Part shown: positions 1 through 8,950 of the stretch, piece by piece | Layout of the letters: each line of letters begins with the position of its first letter | How positions within the stretch are numbered: the first letter of the stretch is position 1 | Source of the DNA: Arthrobacter sp. SLBN-83 | GTDB lineage: Bacteria > Actinomycetota > Actinomycetes > Actinomycetales > Micrococcaceae | DNA: 64,000 nt | Reading direction: 5' to 3' | Assembly (NCBI RefSeq): GCF_006715285.1 | Contig: NZ_VFMX01000001.1 | Span: 2,914,001-2,978,000, forward strand | Translations under genes and position numbers: made by a program | Notes under the pieces: generated by a model | What the model saw: the letters and a program-made list of their open reading frames with translations, nothing else | The model's database searches: none | What the model was told of the DNA's origin: nothing

Positions 1-1
1 G

Positions 2-319
2 TTTTCGAAGATCCTAGCGGAGACAAGAGCCGGCAAGCCCTTGGTGCTGGCCCTTCAGGAGTTTTCTGCACGAACCGACCTTGCACCTCTGGTCAGGTTC
101 GTCGACGGGATCATCGTGGCAGTGGAAAGAGGAACACCGTTGGCGGATGTGCTCCGTGCGCAGGCGCAGGACGTACGCGATTCAGCAAAGCGCGACCTTA
201 TGGAAGCTGCCGGGAAGAAGGAGATCGCGATGATGGTGCCCTTGGTTTTCGGAGTGCTTCCCCTAACCGTCGTCTTCGCGGTATTTCCCGGCATCGCCGC
301 CATCAACCTGGGCTTCTGA
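2..319 (+). CDS. TadC-like pilus assembly platform protein (C-terminal part)
   Basis: The reading frame is open from the window edge, so this is the C-terminal 105 residues of a longer protein. Its end shows the type II secretion system F / TadC signature: an amphipathic stretch rich in Ala, Glu and Lys, then the charged KKEIAMMVPLVFGVLPLTVV segment entering a last transmembrane helix, ending within ten residues of it. TadC proteins are inner-membrane platforms for Flp (tad) pili. The pilin-like and TadE-like genes immediately downstream fit this. An internal TTG at 41 is not a likely start. Confidence 0.82.
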   Translation, partial: FSKILAETRAGKPLVLALQEFSARTDLAPLVRFVDGIIVAVERGTPLADVLRAQAQDVRDSAKRDLMEAAGKKEIAMMVPLVFGVLPLTVVFAVFPGIAAINLGF

Positions 320-393
320 TGGGCGCCAGACCCGAGACCGCCCTTCAGCAACAATTTGCATGTCCCCTCTAGGAAACAGGAATAGGACGCAGG

Positions 394-690
394 ATGAAAA
401 CCATGGGAACCCGCTTTGTGATGCTGCTTATTGGCCTTGCGGCCTTGCTCCAGTTAGAGGTGAGACGGACGGCCCGGCAGCACCGTCTTGGGGGCGGACA
501 GCGCAGCGATGAACAGGATAACGGCGAATTGACCGTGACGAACCGAGGCGATGATCCTGAACGCGGTGACGTTCCGGGATGGGTGATGATAACCCTGATG
601 TCCGCCGTCCTGGTCGCAGCACTGTTGGCGCTTGCAGGCCCGGCACTGGAGGCGATGTTCAACCAGGCAATGGACAAGGTGGGGAACTGA
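394..690 (+). CDS. Flp/Tad-locus small pilin-like membrane protein
   Basis: A 98-residue protein with a short hydrophobic N-terminus, a polar middle and one strong C-terminal membrane helix (about residues 64-85) preceded by the motif DVPGWVMITLM. Actinobacterial tad loci usually carry such a small single-helix protein between tadC and the tadE genes, and it is the probable major pilin or a pilin-like subunit. It sits 75 bp after the TadC-like gene and 3 bp before a TadE gene, so it is probably in the same operon. The match rests on context and topology. There is no classic Flp processing site that I can define. Confidence 0.6.
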   Translation: MKTMGTRFVMLLIGLAALLQLEVRRTARQHRLGGGQRSDEQDNGELTVTNRGDDPERGDVPGWVMITLMSAVLVAALLALAGPALEAMFNQAMDKVGN

Positions 691-693
691 ACC

Positions 694-1110
694 ATGACGG
701 CGTCCGCTCCCGGGCCGGCTGTGCAGCCTGAGTTGTCCCGGCACGGCGAGCGGGGTTCGGCCGTTGTGGACTTTGTCCTTGTCGGGGCGCTGCTGACGAT
801 GTTCTTCCTGGCGATCATCCAGCTGACGCTTGTATTGCACGTCCGGAATACGCTCATTGATGCGGCTGCATCAGGGGCGCGCTATGGGACCCTTGCTGAC
901 CGCACCGCCTCCGACGCCGAGGAACGAACGCGCAGGCTCATAAGCATGGCGTTGAACCAAGGCTTTGCGGAGCAGATCAATACCCGGGAAGTAAACGTGC
1001 AAGGGATGCGCACACTGGAGGTGACGGTCCGGTCTCCTATGCCCGTTATTGGTCTGATCGGACCGCGGGACATGCTGGAGGTGAAAGGGCATGCGGCCAT
1101 TCAGCCCTGA
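694..1110 (+). CDS. TadE-like pilus assembly protein
   Basis: A 138-aa TadE-family protein. After a short polar leader comes the diagnostic ERGSAVVDF motif leading directly into a membrane helix (about residues 22-45), then VRNTLIDAAASGARYG, the usual TadE continuation. The rest is a periplasm/cell-wall-facing domain. TadE proteins are minor pseudopilins needed for Flp pilus assembly. The ATG follows the previous stop by 3 bp, consistent with translational coupling. Confidence 0.85.
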   Translation: MTASAPGPAVQPELSRHGERGSAVVDFVLVGALLTMFFLAIIQLTLVLHVRNTLIDAAASGARYGTLADRTASDAEERTRRLISMALNQGFAEQINTREVNVQGMRTLEVTVRSPMPVIGLIGPRDMLEVKGHAAIQP

Positions 1111-1720
1111 TGCCTCCCGCTCCACATCATCGCGCGGGGCCACGGTACGGTCCTGTTCCAACGCCCACCTGCGCTTTCGGGCGCGGCTGGCAGAAGTGCT
1201 GTGCCTGCAGAGACCGGCCGAAAACGAGCCGGGTTGCGCCGCCCAAGGGCCTGGGCAGGGCGCCGTATCCAAACCTTCCATACTGGCCCATGCTGTCCGA
1301 CAAACGGACCGCCCGCATGAGCACGGAAGCGCGGTAGTCGAGTTCACCTTCCTTGCACTCCTGTTGATGGTCCCGCTCGTGTACTTCGTGATTACGGTTG
1401 GCCAGATCCAGGGAGGCTCTTTTGCGGTGGTGGGAGCCGCAGACCAGGCAGCGAAGGTTTTTGTCGCCCAGCCCGATTCCTCCACGGCGCAGGCCGCCGC
1501 GGAGCAGGCGGTGGCCCTTGCCCTATCCGACTTCGGGCACCAGCCGGACCGCGCCACCGTGACCGCCGCCTGCAATCCCGCGGACTGCCAGGCGGCGGGC
1601 ACTGCGGTAACAGTGACTGTAAGCCTGAGTGTGCCCCTGCCGTTCATGCCGTTTGCCGAAGGGTTGTCCGCAACAGAGGTGGAAGCGTCTTCCACCCAGC
1701 TCGTAGGTCGGTACCGGTGA
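1091..1720 (+). CDS. TadE/TadF-like pilus assembly protein with long N-terminal extension
   Basis: The conserved part starts around residue 76 with HEHGSAVVEF followed by a hydrophobic helix, the TadE/TadF hallmark, and then an Ala-rich extracytoplasmic domain with one CNPADC cysteine pair. The ATG at 1091 lies 20 bp inside the preceding tadE gene, giving 209 aa with a roughly 75-residue low-complexity N-terminal extension. An unannotated internal start nearer the motif is possible, but no ATG/GTG with a clear ribosome site was found there, so the outer start is kept. Probable minor pseudopilin of the same operon. Confidence 0.7.
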   Translation: MRPFSPDASRSTSSRGATVRSCSNAHLRFRARLAEVLCLQRPAENEPGCAAQGPGQGAVSKPSILAHAVRQTDRPHEHGSAVVEFTFLALLLMVPLVYFVITVGQIQGGSFAVVGAADQAAKVFVAQPDSSTAQAAAEQAVALALSDFGHQPDRATVTAACNPADCQAAGTAVTVTVSLSVPLPFMPFAEGLSATEVEASSTQLVGRYR

Positions 1721-2163
1721 GTCGCAGGGAAGCGGACGAAAGCGGACAGCTGATGGTCATGATCCTCGGCTACGTGCTCTTGGCGCTTTTGGTGGCGACG
1801 GTGGTCACCGGCATAACCGCGGTGTACCTGGAGCACAAGCGCCTCTTGTCCTTGGCGGACGGAGCGTCCCTGGCCGCGGCCGACAGCTACACACTGGGCG
1901 AAGTCTCAGCAGAGGGGGGAAGCCCATCCGCTGTCCTCAACCCCGCCCGGGTCCGAAATGTGGCCGCAGATTTCGTCGCCAGGAGCCCCGCCGCGCAGCG
2001 CTTTTCCGCCCTTTCCGTCACCGGGGCAACGGGCACGCCGGACGGTTCCACCGCCGTCGTGGTGCTCACTGCCGCCGTTCACCCGCCCGTAGTGAATTTC
2101 CTGGTTCCTGACGGCATCCGCATAGAGGCGACCTCCACTGCGCGTTCACGCCTGACCCGCTAA
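1717..2163 (+). CDS. TadG-like / Flp pilus-assembly protein
   Basis: A 148-aa protein that begins with a GTG overlapping the previous stop by 4 bp (GTGA). The N-terminus, DESGQLMVMILGYVLLALLV, is a membrane helix preceded by the ESGQ motif typical of actinobacterial TadG-like proteins (often annotated as helicase/secretion neighbourhood protein). ADGASLAAADS follows, the usual post-helix element. It closes the tad operon. The 106 bp after it carry no gene, only the prfB promoter region. Confidence 0.75.
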   Translation: MSRREADESGQLMVMILGYVLLALLVATVVTGITAVYLEHKRLLSLADGASLAAADSYTLGEVSAEGGSPSAVLNPARVRNVAADFVARSPAAQRFSALSVTGATGTPDGSTAVVVLTAAVHPPVVNFLVPDGIRIEATSTARSRLTR

Positions 2164-2254
2164 AGCCTGACCCGCTGACGCACTGACCCGCCAACGGTGA
2201 AGACGGCGTGCACACCAGCCCACGCGCCGAGCCGGGCAGTATGCCCCGATAGCG

Positions 2255-2260
2255 TAGGCT
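2255..2260 (+). promoter_or_regulatory. -10 element of the prfB promoter; short or absent 5' UTR
   Basis: TAGGCT lies 9 bp before the prfB ATG, where a -10 hexamer of the TAnnnT type would place transcription start within a few bases of the start codon. No Shine-Dalgarno-like sequence precedes the ATG (AAACCACC instead). Leaderless or near-leaderless initiation is therefore inferred. Confidence 0.45.
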
Positions 2261-2269
2261 TAAACCACC

Positions 2270-3385
2270 ATGGCCAATATTGATTTTTCCGCTGAAATCC
2301 GCGCGCTCCGCGCCACCTACGAGTCCATTGAACGCGTTACCGACGTGGAGGCACTCAAGGAAGACATCGCCGAACTCAGCGAGCGGGCAGGGGAGCCGGA
2401 CCTTTGGGACGACCCCGCGGCCGCGCAGAAAATCACCTCGCGGCTCTCCCACCGGCAGTCGGAACTGGAACGCCTCACCAATCTTGCCGCCCGGATCGAT
2501 GATCTGGAGGTCCTGGTTGAACTGGGGCAGGATGAGGACGACGCCGACTCGATGGGGGAGGCCGCGGCCGAACTTGAGTCCATCAAGAAAGCCCTCAAGG
2601 ACCTGGAAGTCGTGACGCTGCTCTCAGGCGAGTACGACGAGCGCGAAGCCGTGGTTTCCATTCGCGCGGGCGCGGGAGGCGTGGATGCCGCAGACTTCGC
2701 GGAGATGCTTATGCGCATGTACCTCCGGTGGGCGGAACGGCATGGCTATCCCACTACCGTCATGGATACCTCCTATGCGGAGGAGGCCGGGCTCAAGTCC
2801 GCCACCTTCGAAGTGAAGGCGCCCTACGCGTACGGGACCTTGAGCGTGGAAGCCGGAACGCACCGCCTGGTCAGGATCAGCCCGTTTGATAACCAGGGCC
2901 GCCGGCAGACCTCCTTTGCTGCTGTTGAAGTCATTCCGCTGATTGAACAGACCGACTCGATCGATATCCCCGACAACGAAATCAGGGTGGACGTGTTCCG
3001 TTCGTCCGGGCCCGGCGGCCAGTCCGTGAACACCACCGACTCCGCTGTCCGCCTGACGCATATCCCCACCGGCACCGTGGTGTCCATGCAGAACGAAAAG
3101 TCCCAGCTGCAGAACCGTGCAGCTGCCATGCGCGTGCTGCAGTCCCGCCTTCTACTGTTGAAAAAGGAGCAGGAGGATGCGGAAAAGAAGGCGCTGGCGG
3201 GGGACGTGAAGGCGTCCTGGGGCGACCAGATGCGCTCCTACGTGCTGAACCCGTACCAAATGGTGAAAGACCTGCGCACCGAGCACGAGGTGGGCAACAC
3301 AGCCGCAGTGTTCGACGGCGAAATTGACGACTTCATCGACGCCGGCATCCGCTGGCGTACAGACAACCGGAACGCCGAAAAGTAG
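2270..3385 (+). CDS. prfB: peptide chain release factor 2
   Basis: A 371-aa class I release factor. It has the catalytic GGQ loop ([16 protein letters not shown], about residues 245-260) that triggers peptidyl-tRNA hydrolysis, and the RF2-specific SPF tripeptide anticodon ([15 protein letters not shown], about residue 203) for UGA/UAA recognition. Length is full for the family. The frame is continuous through the N-terminal region where many bacteria have an in-frame UGA and a +1 programmed frameshift, so that autoregulation is absent here. It stands alone between the tad operon and ftsE, with its own promoter. Confidence 0.97.
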   Translation: MANIDFSAEIRALRATYESIERVTDVEALKEDIAELSERAGEPDLWDDPAAAQKITSRLSHRQSELERLTNLAARIDDLEVLVELGQDEDDADSMGEAAAELESIKKALKDLEVVTLLSGEYDEREAVVSIRAGAGGVDAADFAEMLMRMYLRWAERHGYPTTVMDTSYAEEAGLKSATFEVKAPYAYGTLSVEAGTHRLVRISPFDNQGRRQTSFAAVEVIPLIEQTDSIDIPDNEIRVDVFRSSGPGGQSVNTTDSAVRLTHIPTGTVVSMQNEKSQLQNRAAAMRVLQSRLLLLKKEQEDAEKKALAGDVKASWGDQMRSYVLNPYQMVKDLRTEHEVGNTAAVFDGEIDDFIDAGIRWRTDNRNAEK

Positions 3386-3461
3386 CCCAGGCTCCAAGGC
3401 AGGGGGCCGCTGATCCGGCGACACGCCCCCAAAAGCCCGGCCAACCGCCGGACGTTTTGCG

Positions 3462-3467
3462 TATAGT
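3462..3467 (+). promoter_or_regulatory. -10 element upstream of ftsE
   Basis: TATAGT in the 186-bp prfB-ftsE gap is a near-consensus -10 hexamer. The -35 region is not recognisable. It would give an mRNA leader of roughly 100 bases before the ftsE ATG. No terminator hairpin was seen in this gap. Confidence 0.4.
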
Positions 3468-3571
3468 CAAGGGGCCGGGGCCCTACTTTCCCCAAACGAA
3501 AACCCGTGCACCGGCTGCAGAACTGGGCTGCATCAGAAGAATCAGCCATGCCCTGCAGGGTACTTAGGGCC

Positions 3572-4360
3572 ATGATCCGATTCGAAAATGTCACCAAGGT
3601 TTACGACCAGAAAGCCCGACCCGCGCTGGACTCCGTCACCCTTGAGATTGATCGCGGCGAATTCGCCTTCCTCGTGGGTGCGTCCGGCTCCGGAAAGTCC
3701 ACCTTCCTCCGGCTCGTGCTTAAGGAAGACCGTGCCACGTCCGGCGCCGTCTACGTCGCCGGCCAGAACGTGGCCAAGATTTCCAGCTGGCGCGTTCCGC
3801 GCCTCCGCCGGGGCATCGGCGTCGTCTTCCAGGACTTCCGCCTCCTGCCGCAAAAAAACGTGTTCGCCAACGTTGCCTTCGCCATGCAGGTCATCGGCAA
3901 GAGCCGCAGCGTCATCCGCGACACCGTCCCCGAGGTCCTCAAAACGGTAGGACTTGAGGGCAAGGAACACCGCATGCCGCACGAGCTCTCCGGTGGCGAG
4001 CAGCAGCGCGTCGCCATCGCCCGCGCCGTCGTCAACCGCCCCGGAATCCTCCTCGCCGACGAACCAACCGGCAACCTGGACCCCACCACCTCCATGGGCA
4101 TCATGGGTGTGCTGGACAAGATCAACCAGAACGGAACCACCGTGGTGATGGCCACGCACGACGACGACATCGTCAATGAGATGCGCAAGCGGGTGGTCGA
4201 GCTCAAGAACGGCGTGGTGATCCGCGACGAAGCCAAGGCCCTGTACACCTCGATGATTCCGGTGGTCGGCCAGTCCCGGCGCCTGAAGGATGCAAGCGGC
4301 AGGGAAACGCCCGACGGCGGCCTGCCGGGCAACAGCGCCGAAGGCGGGGCCCAGCGATGA
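3572..4360 (+). CDS. ftsE: cell division ATP-binding protein FtsE
   Basis: ABC ATPase of the FtsEX complex. The start at 3572 ([11 protein letters not shown]) is chosen over a longer GTG frame because FtsE proteins begin here and an AGGGC precedes it. Motifs: Walker [10 protein letters not shown] (about residue 36), Q-loop VVFQDFRLL, signature LSGGEQQR, Walker [15 protein letters not shown]-loop ATHDDD. The total is 262 aa, with a C-terminal tail of about 40 residues longer than in E. coli. FtsEX couples ATP hydrolysis to septal peptidoglycan hydrolase activation. The stop overlaps the ftsX start by 4 bp. Confidence 0.96.
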   Translation: MIRFENVTKVYDQKARPALDSVTLEIDRGEFAFLVGASGSGKSTFLRLVLKEDRATSGAVYVAGQNVAKISSWRVPRLRRGIGVVFQDFRLLPQKNVFANVAFAMQVIGKSRSVIRDTVPEVLKTVGLEGKEHRMPHELSGGEQQRVAIARAVVNRPGILLADEPTGNLDPTTSMGIMGVLDKINQNGTTVVMATHDDDIVNEMRKRVVELKNGVVIRDEAKALYTSMIPVVGQSRRLKDASGRETPDGGLPGNSAEGGAQR

Positions 4361-5271
4361 GGCTTGCGTTCATTCTTTCCGAGATTGGCAGCGGCCTGCG
4401 CCGCAACCTTTCCATGGTGGTTTCGGTCATCCTGGTGACGTTCGTGTCCCTCACCTTCGTGGGCGCTGCGGGCATGCTGCAGATGCAGATCAATCAGATG
4501 AAAGGCTACTGGTACGACAAAGTCCAGGTAGCCATCTTCCTGTGCAGTGAAGGTTCGACGGCGCCTGGTTGCGCGTCAGGGCCAGTCACCCCCGAGCAGC
4601 AACAGGGCCTCAACGCGCTCCTGGAGTCTCCGGCCGTGGCGCAGTACATCAATGATTTCCAGTTCGAGTCCAAGGACGAGGCCTACAAGCACTTTAAGGA
4701 CCAGTTCTCCAACTCGCCCATCGTCGATTCCGTGACGCCGGACCAATTGCCGGCATCGTTCCGAATCAACATGAAGGACCCGGAAAAATACCAGATCATC
4801 AGTGAGACGTTCTCGTCCCAGCCGGGCGTTGAAACGGTGATTGACCAGCGCCAGCTGCTTGAACGCCTGTTCTCCGTGATGAACGGGGCTTCCCTGGTGG
4901 CCGTGGGCATCGCAGGCGTCATGATCGTCTGCGCCATCCTGCTGATCGCCACCACCATCAGGCTCTCCGCGTTCAGCCGGCGCCGGGAAACTGGAATCAT
5001 GCGGCTCGTCGGGGCCTCCAAAACCGTGATCCAGCTGCCGTTCATCCTGGAAGGCGTTATCGCCGCAGTCATCGGCGCCGCGCTTGCGTCGGCCACCCTG
5101 TGGGCGGTGGCGCGGTTTTTCCTGGGCGACTACATGTCGCGCCAGTACCCCGATACGGCCTTCATCTCCTCCGGCCAGACGCTGATCCTCGCTCCGGCGC
5201 TGCTGGTCCTTGGCGGATCCTTGGCAGGAATTTCGTCTCTCTTGACCTTACGTAGATATTTGCGCGTTTAG
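4357..5271 (+). CDS. ftsX: cell division protein FtsX (permease-like)
   Basis: A 304-aa partner of FtsE. One N-terminal membrane helix (about 17-40) is followed by a large extracytoplasmic domain of about 120 residues. Three more helices follow (about 180-200, 225-250, 275-297), with the conserved [20 protein letters not shown] cytoplasmic segment between the second and third. It transmits FtsE ATPase activity to a periplasmic or cell-wall hydrolase. The overlapping start and the hydrolase gene 27 bp downstream make a three-gene division operon. Confidence 0.96.
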   Translation: MRLAFILSEIGSGLRRNLSMVVSVILVTFVSLTFVGAAGMLQMQINQMKGYWYDKVQVAIFLCSEGSTAPGCASGPVTPEQQQGLNALLESPAVAQYINDFQFESKDEAYKHFKDQFSNSPIVDSVTPDQLPASFRINMKDPEKYQIISETFSSQPGVETVIDQRQLLERLFSVMNGASLVAVGIAGVMIVCAILLIATTIRLSAFSRRRETGIMRLVGASKTVIQLPFILEGVIAAVIGAALASATLWAVARFFLGDYMSRQYPDTAFISSGQTLILAPALLVLGGSLAGISSLLTLRRYLRV

Positions 5272-5298
5272 GCTGTGCACACCGACCAAGGAATGCCC

Positions 5299-6738
5299 AT
5301 GAACGTAACTGATCAAACCTTGCCCCGTCCCCGGCACACCCGGGGACGGGCTGCTGCGCGCCGCTTGGGGATCGTTAGCGGCGTGCTCACCGTTATGCTC
5401 TCCGCCGGCATGGCCGTTGCCACGCCCGTCGCCTTCGCCGATGACCTCGAGGACCGCAAAGCAGCGCTCGAAGCAGAAGCCGCACGCGTGCAGGCGTCCC
5501 TCGAATTTGTCGATTCCCGGATTGCAAAGGCCGCCGGCGACCTGGTGATCTACCAGGGCCAGCTGCCGGGCGCCCAGCAGGCGCTGCTCGACGCGCAGGG
5601 CCGCGTGGCCAGCGCGGTCAAGGAGTCCGAGGCACTGGCGGCGCGTGTCGACATGGCCCAGCAGAACAAGGCCAAGATCACCCAGCAGCTGGAAACGGAC
5701 AAACAGAAGATCGCCGACACAAAGAAACTGATCGGCCAGATCGCCACGCAGGCCTACAAATCCGGCGGCGTTCCCTCCAACCTGTCATTGTTCTTCGGTT
5801 CCAACAGCGGCAGCAGCCTGACTGAAACCATGGACCTGGCGGACCAGGCCATGCGCAGCCAGAACGCGGCCATGGACAAGCTCAACCAGCAGAATGCCAC
5901 CAACGTCAACTCCGAAGCCCGTCTCCAGGCCGTGGAAGCTGAGATCAAGGACCTCAAGGCGAAAGCCGACGCCGCGCTGGAAAGGGAAAAGGCTGCGCGC
6001 GACGAAGCAGCGGCCAAGAAGGCCCAGGTGGACCAACTGATCGCAGACACCACGCGCCTTGACGCTGAACTCCAGGCCGCCAAGCCGGGAATCCAGGCCC
6101 AGCTGGCCGGTGTCCAGGCCAACCAGAACCAGGTGGCCAACGAGATCGCAGAACGCGACCGCAAAGCCCGGGAGGCATGGGAAGCGGAGCAGCGCCGGCA
6201 GGCAGAGGCTGCTGCTGCGGCTGCCGCCGCCGCTGCCGCTGCAGCCGCGGCAGCGAACCGACCGGCCCCGCCCGTGCAGCCGTACGTACCGCCCGCAGTG
6301 GGGTCGCCGTCGGCCTTTGGCCTTCGCCATCCCTTCGACGGCAGCATCCCCATCACCTCAGGCTTCGGCTACCGCACCACCCCGCCCGGAACGATCGACT
6401 TCTACGGCACCGGCGGCTACATGCACACCGGGATCGACTTCGGGGCCGCCTGCGGCACCCCCGTATACGCGGCCGCGGCGGGGGAGGTCTTCAGCTCCGG
6501 CTGGAACTCCGCCGACGGTGGCGGGTGGCGCGTCAAGATCGATCATGGCCTGGTGCAGGGGAACACCCTGACCACCATCTACTACCACAACTCCAGCATC
6601 GTCGTCTCGAACGGGCAGCACGTATCCCAAGGCCAGCTCATCGCCTACTCCGGCAGCACCGGCAACTCCACCGGCTGCCACGCCCACTTCGAAACCTGGC
6701 TCAACGGCAAGGCCGTAGACCCCATGGGCCTGCTGTAG
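5299..6738 (+). CDS. secreted M23 (LytM) peptidase with coiled coil, likely FtsEX effector
   Basis: A 479-aa protein. The ATG at 5299 has AAGGA 6 bp upstream and is preferred over a GTG at 5275. A signal peptide ends near VAFADD. A long coiled coil follows (about residues 45-300), broken by a run of about 17 alanines encoded by GCN repeats (about 6,205-6,258) and a Pro-rich hinge. The C-terminal LytM domain has both zinc motifs: HTGIDFG (HxxxD) and CHAHFE (HxH). Coiled coil plus M23 is the architecture of EnvC/PcsB-type hydrolases activated by FtsEX. Its position directly after ftsX supports that role (inference). Confidence 0.9.
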   Translation: MNVTDQTLPRPRHTRGRAAARRLGIVSGVLTVMLSAGMAVATPVAFADDLEDRKAALEAEAARVQASLEFVDSRIAKAAGDLVIYQGQLPGAQQALLDAQGRVASAVKESEALAARVDMAQQNKAKITQQLETDKQKIADTKKLIGQIATQAYKSGGVPSNLSLFFGSNSGSSLTETMDLADQAMRSQNAAMDKLNQQNATNVNSEARLQAVEAEIKDLKAKADAALEREKAARDEAAAKKAQVDQLIADTTRLDAELQAAKPGIQAQLAGVQANQNQVANEIAERDRKAREAWEAEQRRQAEAAAAAAAAAAAAAAAANRPAPPVQPYVPPAVGSPSAFGLRHPFDGSIPITSGFGYRTTPPGTIDFYGTGGYMHTGIDFGAACGTPVYAAAAGEVFSSGWNSADGGGWRVKIDHGLVQGNTLTTIYYHNSSIVVSNGQHVSQGQLIAYSGSTGNSTGCHAHFETWLNGKAVDPMGLL

Positions 6739-6820
6739 GGCAGAACAGCGCTGCCGTAGACTGGGATAGCTCCGCGCCGCCAGGCGGGGAGCTGCCAACC
6801 TGAACTTGAGGAGTTTTCCC

Positions 6821-7294
6821 GTGCCTAAAGAAAGTGGCCGTAAGGTGGTGGCCACCAACCGCAAGGCCCGGCACGACTACCACGTGCTGGACACTTACGA
6901 GGCCGGCATCGCGCTGATGGGCACCGAAGTGAAGTCCCTGCGCGAAGGCCACGCCTCCATGGTGGACGGATTCTGCACGTTCTATAACGACGAACTGTGG
7001 ATGGAAGCCATCCACATTCCCGAGTACAACCAGGGCAGCTGGACCAACCATGCTGCCCGCCGGCGCCGTAAGCTGCTGCTGCACCGCGAGGAGCTCATCA
7101 AGATCTCCCGCAAGGTCCAGGAAGCCGGCTACACCATCGTGCCGCTGCAGCTCTACTTCGTGGACGGCCGCGCCAAGGTGGAAATTGCCGTTGCCCGCGG
7201 TAAACGCGAGTACGACAAGCGGCAGACGCTGCGGGAGCAGCAGGACAACCGCGAGGCCCAGCGCGAGATGCGCGAACGCAACCGGCGCCGGTAG
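6821..7294 (+). CDS. smpB: SsrA-binding protein SmpB
   Basis: A 157-aa tmRNA cofactor needed to deliver tmRNA to stalled ribosomes. The GTG at 6821 is preceded by GAGGAG at 7 bp and is preferred over an upstream TTG. Family features: VVATNRKARHDYHVLDTYEAG, GTEVKSLREG, and the basic tail ending EMRERNRRR that becomes helical in the mRNA channel. Its usual partner ssrA starts 73 bp downstream. A small hairpin at 7,331-7,350 lies between them. Confidence 0.97.
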   Translation: MPKESGRKVVATNRKARHDYHVLDTYEAGIALMGTEVKSLREGHASMVDGFCTFYNDELWMEAIHIPEYNQGSWTNHAARRRRKLLLHREELIKISRKVQEAGYTIVPLQLYFVDGRAKVEIAVARGKREYDKRQTLREQQDNREAQREMRERNRRR

Positions 7295-7367
7295 GAATTA
7301 TTTCGCCGGGGCATGCGTTACTATGGATAGTCCGGCAGGCTTGCCAGCCGGTTTGGTAACAAAATAC

Positions 7368-7736
7368 GGGGATGATCGGTTTCGACGGTGTTAGTCGCGA
7401 CAGGTGAAGCGGGCCGAGGATGCAGAATTATCTCGTAAACGCTTTCTGCAAACCAATAAGTGCCGAATCTAAGCGCACTGACTTCGCTCTCGCTGCCTAA
7501 GCAGTAAGACAGTCCGTCAGCCCGGGGTTGCTATCGCCCCGGATCCTGGCGTCATTTAGATAGCCACTGCTGTTTGCTCCCGTCATCGGAGTAAACGGGA
7601 CTTTTAGATGACTGGGCCCGGATCAGCCAGCTGTTTGCAGCATGGCTGGGGCCGAGAAAATCCGACGCAAACTGCGCCCGGAGAAGCCCTGACAACACGA
7701 CATCGGACGGGGGTTCAATTCCCCCCATCTCCACCA
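7368..7736 (+). ncRNA. ssrA: transfer-messenger RNA (tmRNA)
   Basis: The 5' end GGGGAUGAUCGGUUUCGAC and the 3' T-arm and acceptor (GGUUCAAUUCC, then CAUCUCCACCA) form the tRNA-like domain. The acceptor stem pairs 7368-7374 with 7724-7732 and includes the G3-U70 wobble that alanyl-tRNA synthetase recognises. The resume/tag reading frame 7462-7500 encodes AESKRTDFALAA then UAA. A prophage is integrated in the gene: the last 24 bases before position 7736 are attL core, so the 3' end, the encoded CCA and the terminator now in use are phage-supplied. The RNA itself remains intact. Confidence 0.97.
7712..7735 (+). repeat. attL core (24-bp direct repeat, copy 1)
   Basis: The T-loop and 3' acceptor strand of tmRNA, starting GGTTCAATT and ending ATCTCCACC. 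The copy at 47627-47650 is identical. The next base differs (A here, C at attR), which fixes the right edge. At the left edge G here faces T at attR. Confidence 0.93.
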
Positions 7737-7765
7737 AAAAAGCCCCGGTTTTCCGGGGCTTTTTT
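7737..7765 (+). terminator. phage-supplied intrinsic terminator of ssrA
   Basis: A 12-bp stem (7737-7748 with 7753-7764), a TTTT loop and a T-run directly abut the tmRNA CCA end. It lies on the phage side of attL, so it replaces the chromosomal terminator pair found beyond attR. Confidence 0.9.
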
Positions 7766-7771
7766 ATTGTC

Positions 7772-7799
7772 TGTGCACCAAAGTACGGTGAGTGTGCAC
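7772..7799 (+). promoter_or_regulatory. probable integrase arm-type sites (left arm)
   Basis: Two direct copies of TGTGCAC, at 7772-7778 and 7793-7799, spaced 21 bp apart (two helical turns). They lie between attL and the integrase start. The same heptamer forms an inverted pair near attR (47517-47533). Symmetric placement around the core within about 130 bp is what arm-binding sites of tyrosine integrases look like (inference). Confidence 0.55.
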
Positions 7800-7819
7800 T
7801 AGAAAAGGGGGAAGTACCG

Positions 7820-8950
7820 ATGGCAAGCATCGTGGAGAAGCGCGGAAAGAAAGCCACCACCTACATGCTGAGGTGGCGGGAGAACGGGCAGCAGCAGAAC
7901 ACAACGTTCCCGGACCTCGCCACGGCGGAGGTGTGGAAGGCGCTCCTGGACGCGAACGGGCAGTCCATGACTGCCGCCCAACGGGCGGTGGAAAACGCAA
8001 ACATCACCGGGCCCACCGTCGTCCAGCTCCTGCACAAGCACATCTCCCTCCTGACCGGTGTCGGGGCGGACCAGATGGGCCGTTACAAGCGCTCCATCGA
8101 CCACCACTTCGTCGGCACCGCTCTCGGCCGGCTGCCCGTCGCCGCCGTCGCCTACGAGGACGTCATCCTCTGGGTCAAGCACATGCAGGAGAAGCCCGGC
8201 CGGGCCGCGGGAACCAAGATGCGCGCCAAGACCCTCTCCAACCACCACGGCTTCCTCTCCGCCGCGTTCAACACCGCCGAGATCCTCGGATACCGGCAGG
8301 GGAACCCATGCAAGGGCATCAAGCTCCCCAAGGACGCCAAGGGCGGGGACCAGATGCGGTTCATGACCAAGGACGAGTTCCTGGCTCTGGACGCTGCCAT
8401 GGATCCCTGGTTCCGGCCGTTCTTCAACTTCCTCGTGGACACCGGCCTCCGCTTCGGTGAGGCCACCGCACTCCGCGCTGAGGACTTCGAGCTGGACGGG
8501 GAAGTCCCCGTGGTTCGGGTCAACAAGGCGTGGAAGGAAGACGAGTCCGGGGCCTACTACATCGGGCCGCCGAAGACGGAACGGTCCTGGCGGACAGTGC
8601 CCATGGCCGCGTCCACCGTAGAGCTCGTCCGGCCCCGTGTGGAGGCCGCGGGGGATGGACTGGTGTTCACCCTCAAACGGGGCGGTCCCATGCGCTCAGG
8701 AGCCACCTACAACCGCGCCTGGGAACCAGCGTGGAAGAAGACCGGGGTCCCGAAGGAGAAGTGGGCGCGGATCCACGACCTCCGGCACACCCACGCCTCG
8801 TGGATGATCGAGGGCGGCATGGACCTCTTCCAGCTCTCCTACCGGCTCGGGCACCAGTCCACCCTGACCACGGATGGCCGTTACGCGCACCTCATGCCGT
8901 CCTCGAGGCAGTCCGGCGCGGCGATCGCTTCGGCTGCCCTGGCTCGCTAA
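7820..8950 (+). CDS. int: phage tyrosine integrase
   Basis: A 376-aa site-specific recombinase. It has an N-terminal arm-binding region (1-60), a SAM-like core-binding domain (about 65-170) and a catalytic domain with Arg211 (TGLRFGEA), the HDLRH box (His319, Arg322), LGHQS and nucleophile Tyr355 (GRYAH). It is 85 bp from attL and points away from ssrA, as expected for the enzyme that uses the tmRNA 3' end as attB. The ATG is preceded by GGGGGAAG. It is separated from the immunity genes by the whole prophage because the attP site lies between them on the circular phage genome. Confidence 0.95.
   Translation: MASIVEKRGKKATTYMLRWRENGQQQNTTFPDLATAEVWKALLDANGQSMTAAQRAVENANITGPTVVQLLHKHISLLTGVGADQMGRYKRSIDHHFVGTALGRLPVAAVAYEDVILWVKHMQEKPGRAAGTKMRAKTLSNHHGFLSAAFNTAEILGYRQGNPCKGIKLPKDAKGGDQMRFMTKDEFLALDAAMDPWFRPFFNFLVDTGLRFGEATALRAEDFELDGEVPVVRVNKAWKEDESGAYYIGPPKTERSWRTVPMAASTVELVRPRVEAAGDGLVFTLKRGGPMRSGATYNRAWEPAWKKTGVPKEKWARIHDLRHTHASWMIEGGMDLFQLSYRLGHQSTLTTDGRYAHLMPSSRQSGAAIASAALAR

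Noticed and set aside
2270..2400. Programmed +1 frameshift in prfB
   Set aside because: The frame is continuous from ATG 2270 with no in-frame TGA after a CTT-type slip site, so the autoregulatory frameshift is absent.
5754..6356. Minus-strand 200-aa frame with poly-alanine opposite the M23 gene
   Set aside because: Shadow of the GCN alanine repeat on the sense strand.
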